From the NCBI RefSeq assembly GCF_029983095.1, contig NZ_CP120467.1, positions 2,340,501 to 2,404,500 on the forward strand: a stretch of DNA of 64,000 nt, read 5' to 3'. Within the stretch, counting starts at the first letter, position 1; each line of letters begins with the position of its first letter. The notes under the pieces were generated by a model that saw only the letters and a program-made list of their open reading frames with translations, made no database searches and was not told the DNA's origin. Shown here one piece after another: positions 45,597-55,786 of the stretch. A program made the position numbers and the translations under genes. The stretch comes from Enterococcus montenegrensis (lineage in GTDB: Bacteria; Bacillota; Bacilli; Lactobacillales; Enterococcaceae).

Positions 45597-48500
45597 TTAG
45601 TTCATTTTGCGATTGCGCCACCAGTAATAAAGACCTGTTAGCCCTGCAATACTACTTAGAGCAGCCGCCATAATTAAAAAGATCTGCGTGCCACTTCCCC
45701 CTGTTGCAGGCATAAAACCTTCTGGGCGTGAATTTGTGACCGTAAATGCTATCACCTGCGTTTTCTCATCGATTACAAATTCATTGGACTCTGTTTGATT
45801 GGTTTCATTGTAATATTTAACCGAAAATTCTTTTGGTTTATTGACCTCGACTAAACGATATTTTACACCTGTTGTTAAATATTGGCGCCAATCTTTTATT
45901 AATACTTCTTTTTTAGCGGTGGTGTAAAATTTTATCTCACCTTTTGTCTTTCCTGCTTCAATTTCCCCACAACCATAGGCTACAATCGTAGCATCTGCTA
46001 CTGTTTCAATGTTAAAATCAAAAGTCGCTTTTCCCGTTGCACCTTGAAGTATTTTTTTAGCTTCAAAATCAAAGGGCGGACGTTCATCGTTGGCTACATT
46101 TAAAGTCAAGTTCAAGTTATCCGCTGAGGCAGCAAAATGATAATGCTCCGTCAATGTAGCTGTTACATCCCCGGCTTCATCGGTAATAACTGGCTGCTCT
46201 TTGTCTAAGGTGAAATAAGCATATTGTGAAAATAGTTGGTACCCTTTTGGTGCTTGGACTTCTTTAATGCGATAATCACCTGATCTAAGTCCGGTAAAAG
46301 ATAGTAGTCCACTGTTGGAAGTTGACACTTCAGCTTGCTTGACGTTAATTTCTTACCAGGTGTCTCCGTTCTTTTTTTCTAAAATGAATTTCGCACCCGC
46401 CAAGGCCTCTTCATCTTTGGAATGTTTTTTTATTGTCAACATTCTAGCATTTCCACTAATGGTACCAGAAGCACTGACATTTCTGATCTCAATTTTTTCA
46501 GTATGCGTGTTTGTTGATTTTTCACCCCACTTAATTTTGATGTGATTTTCAATATAACTTTGCTCGGCTTTTTTCGGTTTACCGCTGTACTCAATAATTA
46601 AAGGTGTACTCACCACGAAATCTTTGGCAAAGGAAATTTTGAAGCCGCCATTTTCCCATTCAAGTTGATAAGCCTCAGTTTCTACTTCACCGTCTTTGTC
46701 TATTTGTGGTTTCCAAGTATTCGTTCCTTCTTTTATTGTTTCTAAATTGGCATAATACAATTTAATTTTACCCGGAATTATATCTTGGTCTGATGAAGTA
46801 TCTTCAATCACTAAGTTATGCAACCGAGCACCTTCAGGATTAACGATAGCTGTCCAAGGGATCTCCATGGTCTCTACATCAAAATCTGAAGCTGTTTTAT
46901 AAACCCCACTTGCCACTTTTGTATACGATACACTAGCGGCACTTTTTGTCGTGCCACTATTCGTTACCAGCGCGGTTGTATTTAAGATTTGATTTTTATT
47001 GCCTTTTTCAGCGGCCATAATCGCTTTATCAAGTTGCGTTGCAAAACTGACTTTAAAAGCGGCATATCCCATATCTTTTTTAAACCGGATGGTAAAGCCC
47101 TGGCTAAGGTATCTTTTGTTTGTTCTAAAACTGGTATTTCAGACCACTGCTTGCCGTCATTTTTTAGCGGGATTATTTCATAATCTGCATTGATTTCTAA
47201 TTTCACTTTTTTGTAGTCGTGATACCAATCTGTAGTCGAATTTTTTTCTTTATCATCTTTTGTTTCCAACTGATAAACAACGATTTCTTGCAAATCTTGT
47301 AATGTCATACGCTGAATGAAGCTCGTGGTGTTATCATCAAATTTCCAAACATTCATATGGTCGACAATTTCATCTCCAGCTTTGATGGCGTATCCTCTTG
47401 TGTTTGCTAATATTTCCCAGGTGACAGAAGAATTTTTTATATCAAGCGTTCCTCTTTTTTTCAATGCATCAGCAACTTGGACATTGTTCGTCCACCCCGT
47501 ATTCGCCTGGGCATGACCTTGATATGTGCCTTGTAGTGCTTCGATTGTATTAAACAAATAATTACTAATCGGCACTTGCGGTACAAGTTCTGGTGTATTG
47601 CCATATTTTGTCGCAATCGCTAACCAGATTTTTTTACCAGCATGTTTTTCATTAATCTTCAACTGAAATCCAGCTGCTTTCTCCCCTGTTTTCAATGTAT
47701 CAGATTGCAATGCAATTCCAGCATCAGGGTCAGCTATTATTGTCCCTGCTGTTGTAGTTAACTTGCCGTTATCAATCGTAAGCATGATATCTACTGTGGG
47801 AATTTCACGAAATTCCCCATTTTCGTCTTGATAAGCAACAATTATGCCTTTTTCCTTTAAATAGGATTGATTAATTCCTTCATTAAATTTTTTTCCAGTT
47901 ACAAGAACTGCCTCTTTTGCCAGCGTGCTATCTTTATTCCAATAATAAGCGAGACCATTTTTATAAAAGACGCCTTCTTTTAACCGTAATGCGGCATCGT
48001 TAATTAAAATCTCACCTGCACCTGGTATTGTCACAACCGAAGCTGACCATAAAATCGTTTTATCGCTAAAGTTACTATCAACACTTTCGTCAAAGAGCGT
48101 TTGTCTGATTACTTGTTTTTCAACTGCTAACGAAGTAAACGTACTAGAAGCTGCCGTTAAGTCGCCGCCGCTGATTTTATTTTCCACTAAAGTCTGGCCT
48201 TTAGTATCCTCATGCTTACTTTGATAGGTGACGATATAGCGCCCCTTTGGTATTTTTTCACTGAAGGATAATGTAAACTGACTTTCTTTTGTGTCTTTAA
48301 GCGTAATTAAATCGTGGTATTGTTCTGGTGTAGTGGCGATATTAGGAAATACTTGTTGCCCTTTTTTTAATTCGGCAAAAACTTTAAGTGTCTTAAAATC
48401 GATTTGACCATCGTTTAATTCATCAATAAAGTCAATTTTCTCATTTTTGTCCCGATGATAAATGACTGTCCATTCAATAATACCGTTGCCCTTACTGACA

Positions 48501-50173
48501 GCTGACTTTTGCAAATGATCATAGTAGTATTCCGTTTTGGCTATTGCCTCTAACTTACTACTGCCGGCGATGTTACTTTGAACCCTGTTGCTAATCTCAC
48601 TGGGATGATTGTCTTTTAAAATCGTGGTGTATTGAATTTTTACCGGCCCTGTTATCTGGGTATCAATTCCGTCATTCCAATGGTAAAACAGCAAGGAAAA
48701 TTTACTATCATTATTTTTGTCATACGTAATTTTATAATCTTTTCCTGCTAGTAATTCTTTGGCCTTGCCGTCAACTTCCATTGTAATTTTAAACAATTGA
48801 AAATCTGCCAATTCGCTAATCTTTGCTGCCAAATCTGTCGGCGGCAAGTAAAACCCGGCCTTGGCGCCACTCTCTGGATAAAGTGTTGTGATATCTTCAT
48901 CGGCAATGCGCAAGTCTTTAATTGGAACAAATTTACTTGGATCTTTTTTATCCCGACCAGGTGTAACGGTGATTTCCCACTCCAAGAGATGATAATCTTC
49001 TTTAGCTAAAGTAACCTTAGTGGGCGCTTTACTTACACCTTTTTGCAGGCTGTACTCATTTTTTACCGGTTGAATTTGAATCGTTTCTTTAATTTCAGCA
49101 TCTTTATCAAGCATTACATCAATGCTTTCTGTCACTTCTTCTATGATCACTGTAGAAGTTAAGTTCATTTCACCTTGAACATTCTCTTTACTCCAATTTT
49201 CATTATTAAATGTAACCGTCCATAAATGATTTTTACCGTCTTTGCCCCCATTTTTTTTAATGGTGAATTCTCCTCTTTTTTCACCATTAATTGTCAGCAT
49301 TTCTTTTATATCACTTTCCAAATGGATATCCCCAGAAATTTCAAAACTAAACTCAAAATTTCGTTCTCTATTTTCATCTGCATCAATTTCTGCTTTGACT
49401 TTTGCTCCTGCTGGTGTCTGAAAAAACTGATCCAAATTAAAGTGATACTGCAGGCGAATCGATGTGTCTGAAAAAATAAATGGTGGCTGTGTTTCATCTA
49501 CACTTTGCCAGTCGCCATTACCTTGCTTTGTTTCAAAGCTAACCTTATCAATCGGCCACCCTGATAGATCTGTTGGCATTTTAATCGTAATTGGTGTCAC
49601 TACTTTTTGCTTTACAACGGGTGGGGTTTTTTCAGTTGCTGTCTGATCAACGGCGTGTTTTTTATCTTCATCATTTTCTTTTTGATGGGGGTTAGTTAAT
49701 GTATGCGTTTTCTCTGTTGCTGATAAAGCATAATTGGGTGTTGTTTCTTCTTGCAACAAGTCAAAATGAATCGTCGGACGGACGTCTTTTGTTGTGGTAA
49801 ATGTAAATTCCCCTTCACTTTTTGTTGTGCCACTAGTCTTGTCTGACTCACTTTTTTCCTTTAGCCAATTTGTTTCTGTAAAAAAGTCATTTCCAGAAAG
49901 CGGCTGAACAATTTTGTCATCACTAATTTTTATCGCAAGCTGTGTTGCGGTTACACCGGTGTTTTTAACATAATGAAATGTCCATAATAAATGATCGTTA
50001 CCTTGTATTTCTACTTTGTGGTCGATCTTCAAAAAATCGTTATTGACCAAATAATTTTTATCACTGCTTGCTTTGGGACGCCACGTAAACAGACTCCCGC
50101 TCATAGCTTCTAAAAAAGGAAAAAGTAGACAGATGCACACCATAAAAATTATTTTCTTATTTTTTATCTTCAT
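45597..50173 (-). pseudogene. Broken large wall-anchored surface protein (adhesin), MPATG sorting signal
   Basis: Would be about 1525 aa. Signal peptide MKIKNKKIIFMVCICLLFPFL, many Ig-like/adhesin domains, Cna_B/SpaA-like modules near the end (IKEVQAPKGYQLF) and a sorting signal MPATGG, hydrophobic helix, RNRKMN. Two lesions: at a T6 run on plus (47076-47081; A6 in the gene) the frame shifts by one, where A7 would restore SGLKKDMGYAAFKV; and an in-frame TAA at 46353-46355 after NGDTW, before EINVKQAEVSTSNSG, which continues in the same frame. As it stands, the anchored C-terminus is separated from the exported part. ATG 50173 has GAGG 7 bases upstream. Confidence 0.88.
46353..46355 (-). other. 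In-frame TAA inside the adhesin gene
   Basis: The frame reads ...KNGDTW, TAA, then E-I-N-V-K-Q-A-E and on without interruption to the sorting signal. A single base change (TAA from AAA, CAA or GAA) explains it. Confidence 0.85.
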
Positions 50174-50346
50174 ATTTAACCTCACAATTCTTTTTGTTTT
50201 CTAATCTTTTTATAATTATATAACAATTATGCTTTCCGGCGCAATTTTTAACGGCAAGACAAAAAGACGGTAAACGCTTGCTATTCTCACAAAATTTCAA
50301 ATTAGAAATAAAAAAATTTATTTAAGAAATAATTTTCAGAATAAAA

Positions 50347-50380
50347 AAAGAAACAAAAGGAAAATTCCTTTTGTTTCTTT
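50347..50380 (-). terminator. Terminator downstream of metallophosphoesterase gene
   Basis: AAAGAAACAAAAGGAA / TTCCTTTTGTTTCTTT, a 16-bp perfect palindrome with a 2-base loop; A-rich on the left so it works on minus. The rest of 50174-50422 is AT-rich leader of the adhesin, with a TATAAT-like box near 50210. Confidence 0.8.
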
Positions 50381-50422
50381 TTGAAGATCCAACTTTTAAA
50401 AAAATATTTTAAGGTTATTTTA

Positions 50423-51028
50423 TTAACGAAGTTTAGCCAATTCTGCTTCTTTCTTGGCTGCAATCAGATCAATTTGATTTTCTGAGATGGGAGTTCCAAA
50501 GGGCAATTTTTCTGGTAAGAAATCAATTTCTGGTGCATCGACGCCGACATTGATATTTTCTTTAATCGGTACACTATAATGATGCACATGTCCATGCAAA
50601 TTACGAATGTTTTTGGTGACCCCCAACAACATGGGATAATGCGTCAAATAATACTGATGGTGATTAAATTTGATAATGATCCCCACATCTGCAAACTGAA
50701 ATTTTGGCTGACCATTTGATAAGGTTCTATTATTTTTTTCTAAAAATTTGAAAAACGTGCGATGATCGTGATTTCCTTTAATAAAAATTATCTGCCCATT
50801 CAAACGCATCAGTAAAGCTAAAATCTCCGGGTAGCCTGCCTCATAAGCAGGATGCATTGCGACATCCCCTAAATGGTATACAGTATCGCCTTCTTTTACA
50901 ACAGCATTCCAGTTTTTTATCATTAATTCATGCATTGTTTGCAGATTTTCAAATGGGCGCGGTGCAAAATCATTGTCCCCTAGTAAATCTTGATGGAAAT
51001 AATGGGTATCGGATGTAAAAAATTTCAT
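50423..51028 (-). CDS. Calcineurin-like metallophosphoesterase
   Basis: 201 aa. Metal-binding motifs in order: SDTHYFH, YHLGDVA, KGNHDH, THYPM and GHVHHY, that is DxH, GDxx, GNHD, H and GHxH. The substrate (phosphodiester or nucleotide) is unknown. ATG 51028 is set by AGGTGA 5 bases upstream; a GTG in that RBS is an alternative. Only 9 bases follow the aldo/keto reductase stop, so the two are co-transcribed. Confidence 0.9.
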   Translation of the reverse strand: MKFFTSDTHYFHQDLLGDNDFAPRPFENLQTMHELMIKNWNAVVKEGDTVYHLGDVAMHPAYEAGYPEILALLMRLNGQIIFIKGNHDHRTFFKFLEKNNRTLSNGQPKFQFADVGIIIKFNHHQYYLTHYPMLLGVTKNIRNLHGHVHHYSVPIKENINVGVDAPEIDFLPEKLPFGTPISENQIDLIAAKKEAELAKLR

Positions 51029-51037
51029 TTCGCTCAC

Positions 51038-51889
51038 CTACAATACTGCCAATGGCTGCTTTTTGGTTGGAGCAAGATAACGTGCTGCAATTTTTTGCCA
51101 CTCTTTTTTGGTTAACTGGATTTTTGCTGCAGCTAAGTTTGTTAAGACATGATCTTTGTTGCTCGATTGTGGAATTGCCAATGTCTTTTCATCCCGAATT
51201 GCCCAAGCTAAAAGCAATTGAAAAATAGAAACCCCATGACGAGCAGCAATTTCTTGTAGTCCACCATCTTGCAAAAATTGATTACCTAAACTATCCCCTT
51301 GTGCAATTGGAGAATACGCAATTAGTGGCACTTGTTGCTTATTCAGCCAAGGAAGTAGATCAAATTCAATGCCGCGGCTACCTAAATTATATAAGACTTC
51401 ATTGGCAGCACAGTTTTTGCCAGCTGGTAGTTGCCACAGTTCTTGCATATCGGATAGATCAAAATTTGAAACGCCCCAATTTTTAATCAAACCACTTTTT
51501 TTAGCATCCTCTAATGCAGTGACTGTTTCAGCTAAGGGCACTTCTCCTGGCCAATGTAATAAATACAAGTCAAGATAATCCGTCTTTAATCGCTTCAAAC
51601 TAGCAGCTAAACTTTGAGGCAATTTTTCTTTTGTAGCATTCCAAGGGTAAACTTTTGAAATTAGATACACGTTTTCCCGCGAGACAGACTGTAGCGCTTT
51701 CCCTACTAACTCTTCTGAATTGCCATCTCCATACATTTCGGCTGTATCAATTGCGATTTTTACCGTCGAACTTGCTTGTTTGAGACCCGTTTGCAAAGCT
51801 GCTAATTCTGCTGTTCTTTTTACTAAGTCGTCTCCCATATGCCACGTTCCTAAACCAATCGGGTAAATCTTTTCGCCAGCAATTTCCAT
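51038..51889 (-). CDS. Aldo/keto reductase
   Basis: 283 aa NADPH-dependent oxidoreductase. Catalytic tetrad visible: D in AIDTAEMY, Y in the same segment, K in ISKVYPW, H in LLHWPG. GVSNFD and the nucleotide-binding IPQSS near the C-terminus are typical of the family (YtbE-like). GGAGG upstream of ATG. Substrate unknown. First gene of a two-gene unit with the phosphoesterase. Confidence 0.92.
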   Translation of the reverse strand: MEIAGEKIYPIGLGTWHMGDDLVKRTAELAALQTGLKQASSTVKIAIDTAEMYGDGNSEELVGKALQSVSRENVYLISKVYPWNATKEKLPQSLAASLKRLKTDYLDLYLLHWPGEVPLAETVTALEDAKKSGLIKNWGVSNFDLSDMQELWQLPAGKNCAANEVLYNLGSRGIEFDLLPWLNKQQVPLIAYSPIAQGDSLGNQFLQDGGLQEIAARHGVSIFQLLLAWAIRDEKTLAIPQSSNKDHVLTNLAAAKIQLTKKEWQKIAARYLAPTKKQPLAVL

Positions 51890-51940
51890 TTGTCTACCTC
51901 CATCTCGCTTTTCTTACTTCAAGTATAAACCAGCTTTATG

Positions 51941-52007
51941 ATTGGGTAAAAAAATTACTATTAGCAAATATAAATTTCCCAAATTTCTTGAAATTTTTAC
52001 TTAATGC
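51941..52007. repeat. Intergenic palindromic repeat, copy 1 (divergent)
   Basis: GGTAAAAA...TTTTTACTT encloses TTTCCCAAATTTCTTGAA, an 18-mer that also occurs at 59000-59017 and in altered form at 60933. The rest of 51890-52120 has no gene. Confidence 0.5.
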
Positions 52008-52120
52008 CAAAAAAGCTAGTTTGTGAAACAAGCCACCTAAAAAAGCTGGCTACACGCGGTCTGTTCGCTAACGTTAACAACATGACAAATTTTTTCGTAC
52101 AAAACTTATGATTGGTTACA

Positions 52121-52145
52121 AAAAAAACACCAGCAAAAGCTGGCG
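52121..52145 (-). terminator. Terminator downstream of DUF1831 gene
   Basis: GCCAGC-tttt-GCTGGT on minus followed by T8, 12 bases past the stop. Confidence 0.75.
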
Positions 52146-52156
52146 GCGGCAAATTT

Positions 52157-52501
52157 TTAAGCAACTTTTTCAAAGAGGCCACGACTAATAAAGCCATCCA
52201 TTAAAAAGTAAAATTTATCTTGTAACATTTTATGTTGTGGGTCTTTAAAAATATTTACTGCTTTTAAACCATTAGCTGTCGTAATTGACATTTTTAAAGT
52301 TTCTATTTCCCCATCAACGGTGATTTTCAATTTGAAACCTTCCTTACTTTGAGGTGTTGCTTCAAGTGGTTGAATTAATTGAAAATTCCCCCCATTTGTT
52401 TCTTTAAAACCATTATCGCGCAATGTGTATTTCTTTGCCTCTGGGTCTAGTTGGTACATAACGTTTGCACCTAACACCGTTGCCTTTTTTTGAAATGCCA
52501 T
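52157..52501 (-). CDS. DUF1831 family protein
   Basis: 114 aa small cytoplasmic protein. The pattern (MAFQKKATVLGANVMYQL, LRDNGF, KLKITVDGEI) fits DUF1831, which in Lactobacillales is almost always beside a cysteine desulfurase, as here (52672 upstream). A role in sulfur delivery is likely but not shown. GGGGGGA precedes ATG. Confidence 0.85.
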   Translation of the reverse strand: MAFQKKATVLGANVMYQLDPEAKKYTLRDNGFKETNGGNFQLIQPLEATPQSKEGFKLKITVDGEIETLKMSITTANGLKAVNIFKDPQHKMLQDKFYFLMDGFISRGLFEKVA

Positions 52502-52671
52502 CTATTTTCCCCCCTGCTTTTTAATTGCTGGTAATAAAACTTGCCGCTTTCATAAAAAATTAGCCTTAACTTTTGCCATCTCTTATTTTTACTACTGACT
52601 TTATTACCGCTACAATCTGATTGTCTCTTTAATTATAAAAGTTTTCTGAGTGTTTGACTACTGCTCTTTCG

Positions 52672-53805
52672 TTATTTTTGGCAAGCCGCAATTAGTTTTT
52701 CAGCAAAATATGCGACATCTTCTGCCGTATTACCAAAACCAAAGCTGACGCGAATGGATTCGTGGATTGCATCACTGTCTTTGCCATACATGGCTGTTAG
52801 AACGTGAGAAGGTTCAATGTTGCCGGCTGTACAAGCAGAGCCTGTTGAAATCGCTTGGCCTTGTAAATCTAATTTCATTAACAATAAATTGTTATCCACA
52901 TCATTCAATTGTAAATTTAAAACATGAGGCAATTTATGCGTCACATCACCATTTATATGATAAGCAATTTTTGCTTCGTCTAATTTTTTTAGCAGTAATT
53001 CTGCCAATTTTGCGTAATGAGCTTTATTTTCCAATTGCTTTTCTGGGGTTAGAATTTCTACCGCTTTTGCCATGCCAATAATTCCCACTAAATTTTCAGT
53101 CCCGGCACGTCGCTTTTCTTCTTGTTCTCCACCATGAAGATAACTTGGTAAGTTTACGCCATCTTTTTTAAACAAGAAGCCTACGCCTTTGGGTCCGTTA
53201 ATTTTATGCGCTGAAATACTGAATAAATCAATATTATTTTCGTAAGGATCTAAAGCCGTTTTTCCAAAAGCTTGAACTGCATCCGTATGAAAAATTGCAG
53301 GATGATCTTTTAACAATTCACCGATGGCTTTGATGGGTAATAAATTCCCTGTTTCATTATTGGCTGCCATCACAGATACTAAGATTGTCTCCGGACGCAA
53401 GGCATCTTTTAGCGTTTCTATTGCTAATTGGCCTTTTTCATCGACGGGTAAATAGGTAACTTCAAAGCCCTGTTTTTCCAAATAGTGCATCGATTCTAAA
53501 ACAGCCGGATGTTCGATTGCAGTGGTAATCACATGTCGCCCTAATTCTTGACGAGCAAGAGCGGTGCCGATAATCGCGGTGTTATCTCCTTCTGTACCGC
53601 CACTGTTAAAAATAATTTCATGGGCTTTCACCCCTAAACTTTTGGCAATTAATTGTCGACTCGCTTCTAATTTTTCGTGGGCTTTGCGACCAAAGCCATG
53701 TACGCTAGAAGGATTCCCAAAAATTGGCATCGCTTCTGTCATCGCTTTTATTACTTCTGGGTGTAGCGGTGTTGTTGCCGCATGATCCAAATAAATTTCT
53801 TTCAC
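52672..53805 (-). CDS. Cysteine desulfurase (IscS/NifS type)
   Basis: 377 aa PLP enzyme that takes sulfur from cysteine as persulfide. YLDHAATTPLH at the start, PLP lysine in SISAHKINGPKG, active cysteine in STGSACTAG near residue 320. The start is set at GTG 53805, since AGGTG is 6 bases upstream; GTG at 53814 lies within the RBS. It supplies MnmA, and perhaps thiamine or Fe-S assembly. Position before the DUF1831 gene is conserved in relatives. Confidence 0.95.
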   Translation of the reverse strand: MKEIYLDHAATTPLHPEVIKAMTEAMPIFGNPSSVHGFGRKAHEKLEASRQLIAKSLGVKAHEIIFNSGGTEGDNTAIIGTALARQELGRHVITTAIEHPAVLESMHYLEKQGFEVTYLPVDEKGQLAIETLKDALRPETILVSVMAANNETGNLLPIKAIGELLKDHPAIFHTDAVQAFGKTALDPYENNIDLFSISAHKINGPKGVGFLFKKDGVNLPSYLHGGEQEEKRRAGTENLVGIIGMAKAVEILTPEKQLENKAHYAKLAELLLKKLDEAKIAYHINGDVTHKLPHVLNLQLNDVDNNLLLMKLDLQGQAISTGSACTAGNIEPSHVLTAMYGKDSDAIHESIRVSFGFGNTAEDVAYFAEKLIAACQK

Positions 53806-53902
53806 TCTCTTCACCTTTTCTTGTGCATACTAGGGTCATTCTAGCATAAAAAGAATTTTTTATTAATTGATTACCATTTTTCCTTTTTCGCCAAATAAAA
53901 AA

Positions 53903-53926
53903 ACTGTACCAAAAGTTTGATACAGT
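53903..53926 (-). terminator. Terminator downstream of prs
   Basis: ACTGTA...TACAGT with inner CAAA/TTTG and a T7 run on minus; 22 bases past the prs stop. Confidence 0.75.
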
Positions 53927-53947
53927 CCAAATCGTAATTGTATTAGC

Positions 53948-54919
53948 TTAAGCGAAATCTTTTTCTTCCAAACGGAATAGGGGACTCATTGGTGTATTTT
54001 CGTGAATTCGTTTCACAGCTTCTCCCATTAATTGACCACAAGTGATATACGTCAAATTATTAGGATGGCGACTTTCATCTGTAAAACAAGAATCTGTCAC
54101 ACAAATATCTGTAATATCTGCACTTTCCAAGTTTTCTTTTGCTGGCGGTGATAATAGTGCATGGGAAGCACAAGCATAAACTTCTTTGGCACCTGCTTCT
54201 TTTAACAAGCGCGCTGCAACTTTAAATGTATTCCCCGTATTTAAAATGTCGTCCACCATAATACAAGTTTTTCCTGTGACATCGCCGATTACATAACCGC
54301 CGTTTTCATCACTTTCCTCTTGGTCGACAATCGCCAATGTTGTATTTAGATACTCTGCTAAGCTGCGGGTTCTGTTGACCCCGGAGTTCTTCGGTGAAAC
54401 AACCACAAAGTCGTCTCCAAACATTTTCTTTTCCCGATAATATTTGGCAAAAAGCGGCATCGTAAATAAATTGTCCACTGGAATATCAAAGAAACCTTGA
54501 ACTTGAACGGTATGTAAATCCAACGTCAAAATTCGGGTTGCACCAGCTTCTTGTAACATATTCGCCACAAGCTTAGCTGTAATTGGTTCATGAGGTCTAG
54601 CTGTTCTGTCTTGACGAGCATAACCATAATAGGGTAAGACAACATTAATTGTCTTCGCACTTGCTCGTTTCATTGCATCGATCATAATCAACAATTCCAT
54701 ATAATAATCATTAACAGGTTGATTTGTTGCTTGAATCAGATACACGTGCGCACCTCGCACACTTTCTTCGATACTAATTGAAATTTCACCGTCGCTAAAT
54801 TGCTTAATCGCACATTGGCCTAATTTTGTGCCAAAGACAGCAGCAATTTTTTCTGCTAACGGTTCATTTCCATTCAAGCTAAAAATTTTCAACGATTGAT
54901 CCTGGTATTGTTCCCCCAT
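53948..54919 (-). CDS. prs: Ribose-phosphate pyrophosphokinase
   Basis: 323 aa. Makes PRPP from ribose-5-phosphate and ATP. DLHTVQVQGFFDIPVDNL, the flexible loop PYYGYARQDRTARPHEPI and the PRPP loop VDDILNTGNTF are visible; the usual loop reads DDMIDTAGT, so this is the divergent second Prs type found beside a standard copy in enterococci. It retains catalytic segments and is probably active. AAGGAGG precedes ATG. Monocistronic. Confidence 0.95.
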   Translation of the reverse strand: MGEQYQDQSLKIFSLNGNEPLAEKIAAVFGTKLGQCAIKQFSDGEISISIEESVRGAHVYLIQATNQPVNDYYMELLIMIDAMKRASAKTINVVLPYYGYARQDRTARPHEPITAKLVANMLQEAGATRILTLDLHTVQVQGFFDIPVDNLFTMPLFAKYYREKKMFGDDFVVVSPKNSGVNRTRSLAEYLNTTLAIVDQEESDENGGYVIGDVTGKTCIMVDDILNTGNTFKVAARLLKEAGAKEVYACASHALLSPPAKENLESADITDICVTDSCFTDESRHPNNLTYITCGQLMGEAVKRIHENTPMSPLFRLEEKDFA

Positions 54920-55041
54920 GATAGCCTCCTTAGTTATTGGCAGTTCTTTGCGCTAGTCATTTTTTATGACAAATTCTTTTTCATTCTAACATCTTTTTAC
55001 TCTTTTTTGAACTGTAACAGCTGGTTTCCCTTTTATCTATT

Positions 55042-55584
55042 TTAAGGTAACGAAATGGTCCCATTAATCCAGCTGGCAGGGATAACTTTATGATAGTTTC
55101 CCCAGTTATCATGAACTTTAAGCCATTCTTTCCCTGTTTCATCTTTTTTATAACCATACGCTACTACCCAGTGATTCCCATAGGTGCTTCCTTTAAGTTT
55201 CATTAAACCGACAATTACTGGTTTACCTTGTAGCAGACGTTTTTTTACCCGTTCTAAGCCACCAACAGGAGTTTGACGGGCTCTAAATGGTAATTTAAAC
55301 AAACGAAAATAGCGGGAAAGACCGTGGGAAACTTGTAAAGAAATAGTTGGAAAATCAAAAGGTTGAATGATTACCCGTAGTAAATCTTGCAATGCTTTGG
55401 TATTTTCACTGCCATTTTGACGAATGTGGTCAGGCACAATTGTTTTTACAAGATGATCTTGGTAGTAACACAAAAAAACTGTTGCCGCGCTTGTGCCACA
55501 TAGATAACCTGATTTGGTGGTGATATTGCGATAAGGATAAAATTCTGATTCTGAAATCCCTAGCCATTCATTTGTAATTGTCAT
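55042..55584 (-). CDS. C39-like papain-fold peptidase domain protein
   Basis: 180 aa from the ATG behind GAGGTGAG; the open frame extends further upstream without RBS. Active-site cysteine in YLCGTSAATV near residue 30, histidine in NHWVVAYGY and an Asp/Asn in VHDNWGNY, giving C-H-D/N. No signal peptide or ABC domain, so not a bacteriocin exporter. Substrate unknown; may be a peptidase or inactive sensor. Divergent from pepO, about 200 bases between starts. Confidence 0.75.
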   Translation of the reverse strand: MTITNEWLGISESEFYPYRNITTKSGYLCGTSAATVFLCYYQDHLVKTIVPDHIRQNGSENTKALQDLLRVIIQPFDFPTISLQVSHGLSRYFRLFKLPFRARQTPVGGLERVKKRLLQGKPVIVGLMKLKGSTYGNHWVVAYGYKKDETGKEWLKVHDNWGNYHKVIPASWINGTISLP

Positions 55585-55786
55585 CTTCTCACCTCGCGAT
55601 AAGTATAGCATAAGTTTGTTAGTTGAGATTTTCTGAGCTAACGTCAAAAAATTCTGAACGTTTTCTTTGTGAAAAAGCTTTCTGTGTATGATAATAGGTA
55701 ATGATACGAAAAAATGGGCAGATTGTCCCAAAATTATCTTAATTTTACGGAGAATTGAGATATTAGAAATAGGAGGATGTGGTCTT

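Noticed and set aside
46328..46380. Second frameshift in the adhesin gene
   Set aside because: Counting shows the downstream frame is the same as the upstream one; only a TAA codon interrupts it, so it is a nonsense mutation and not a shift.
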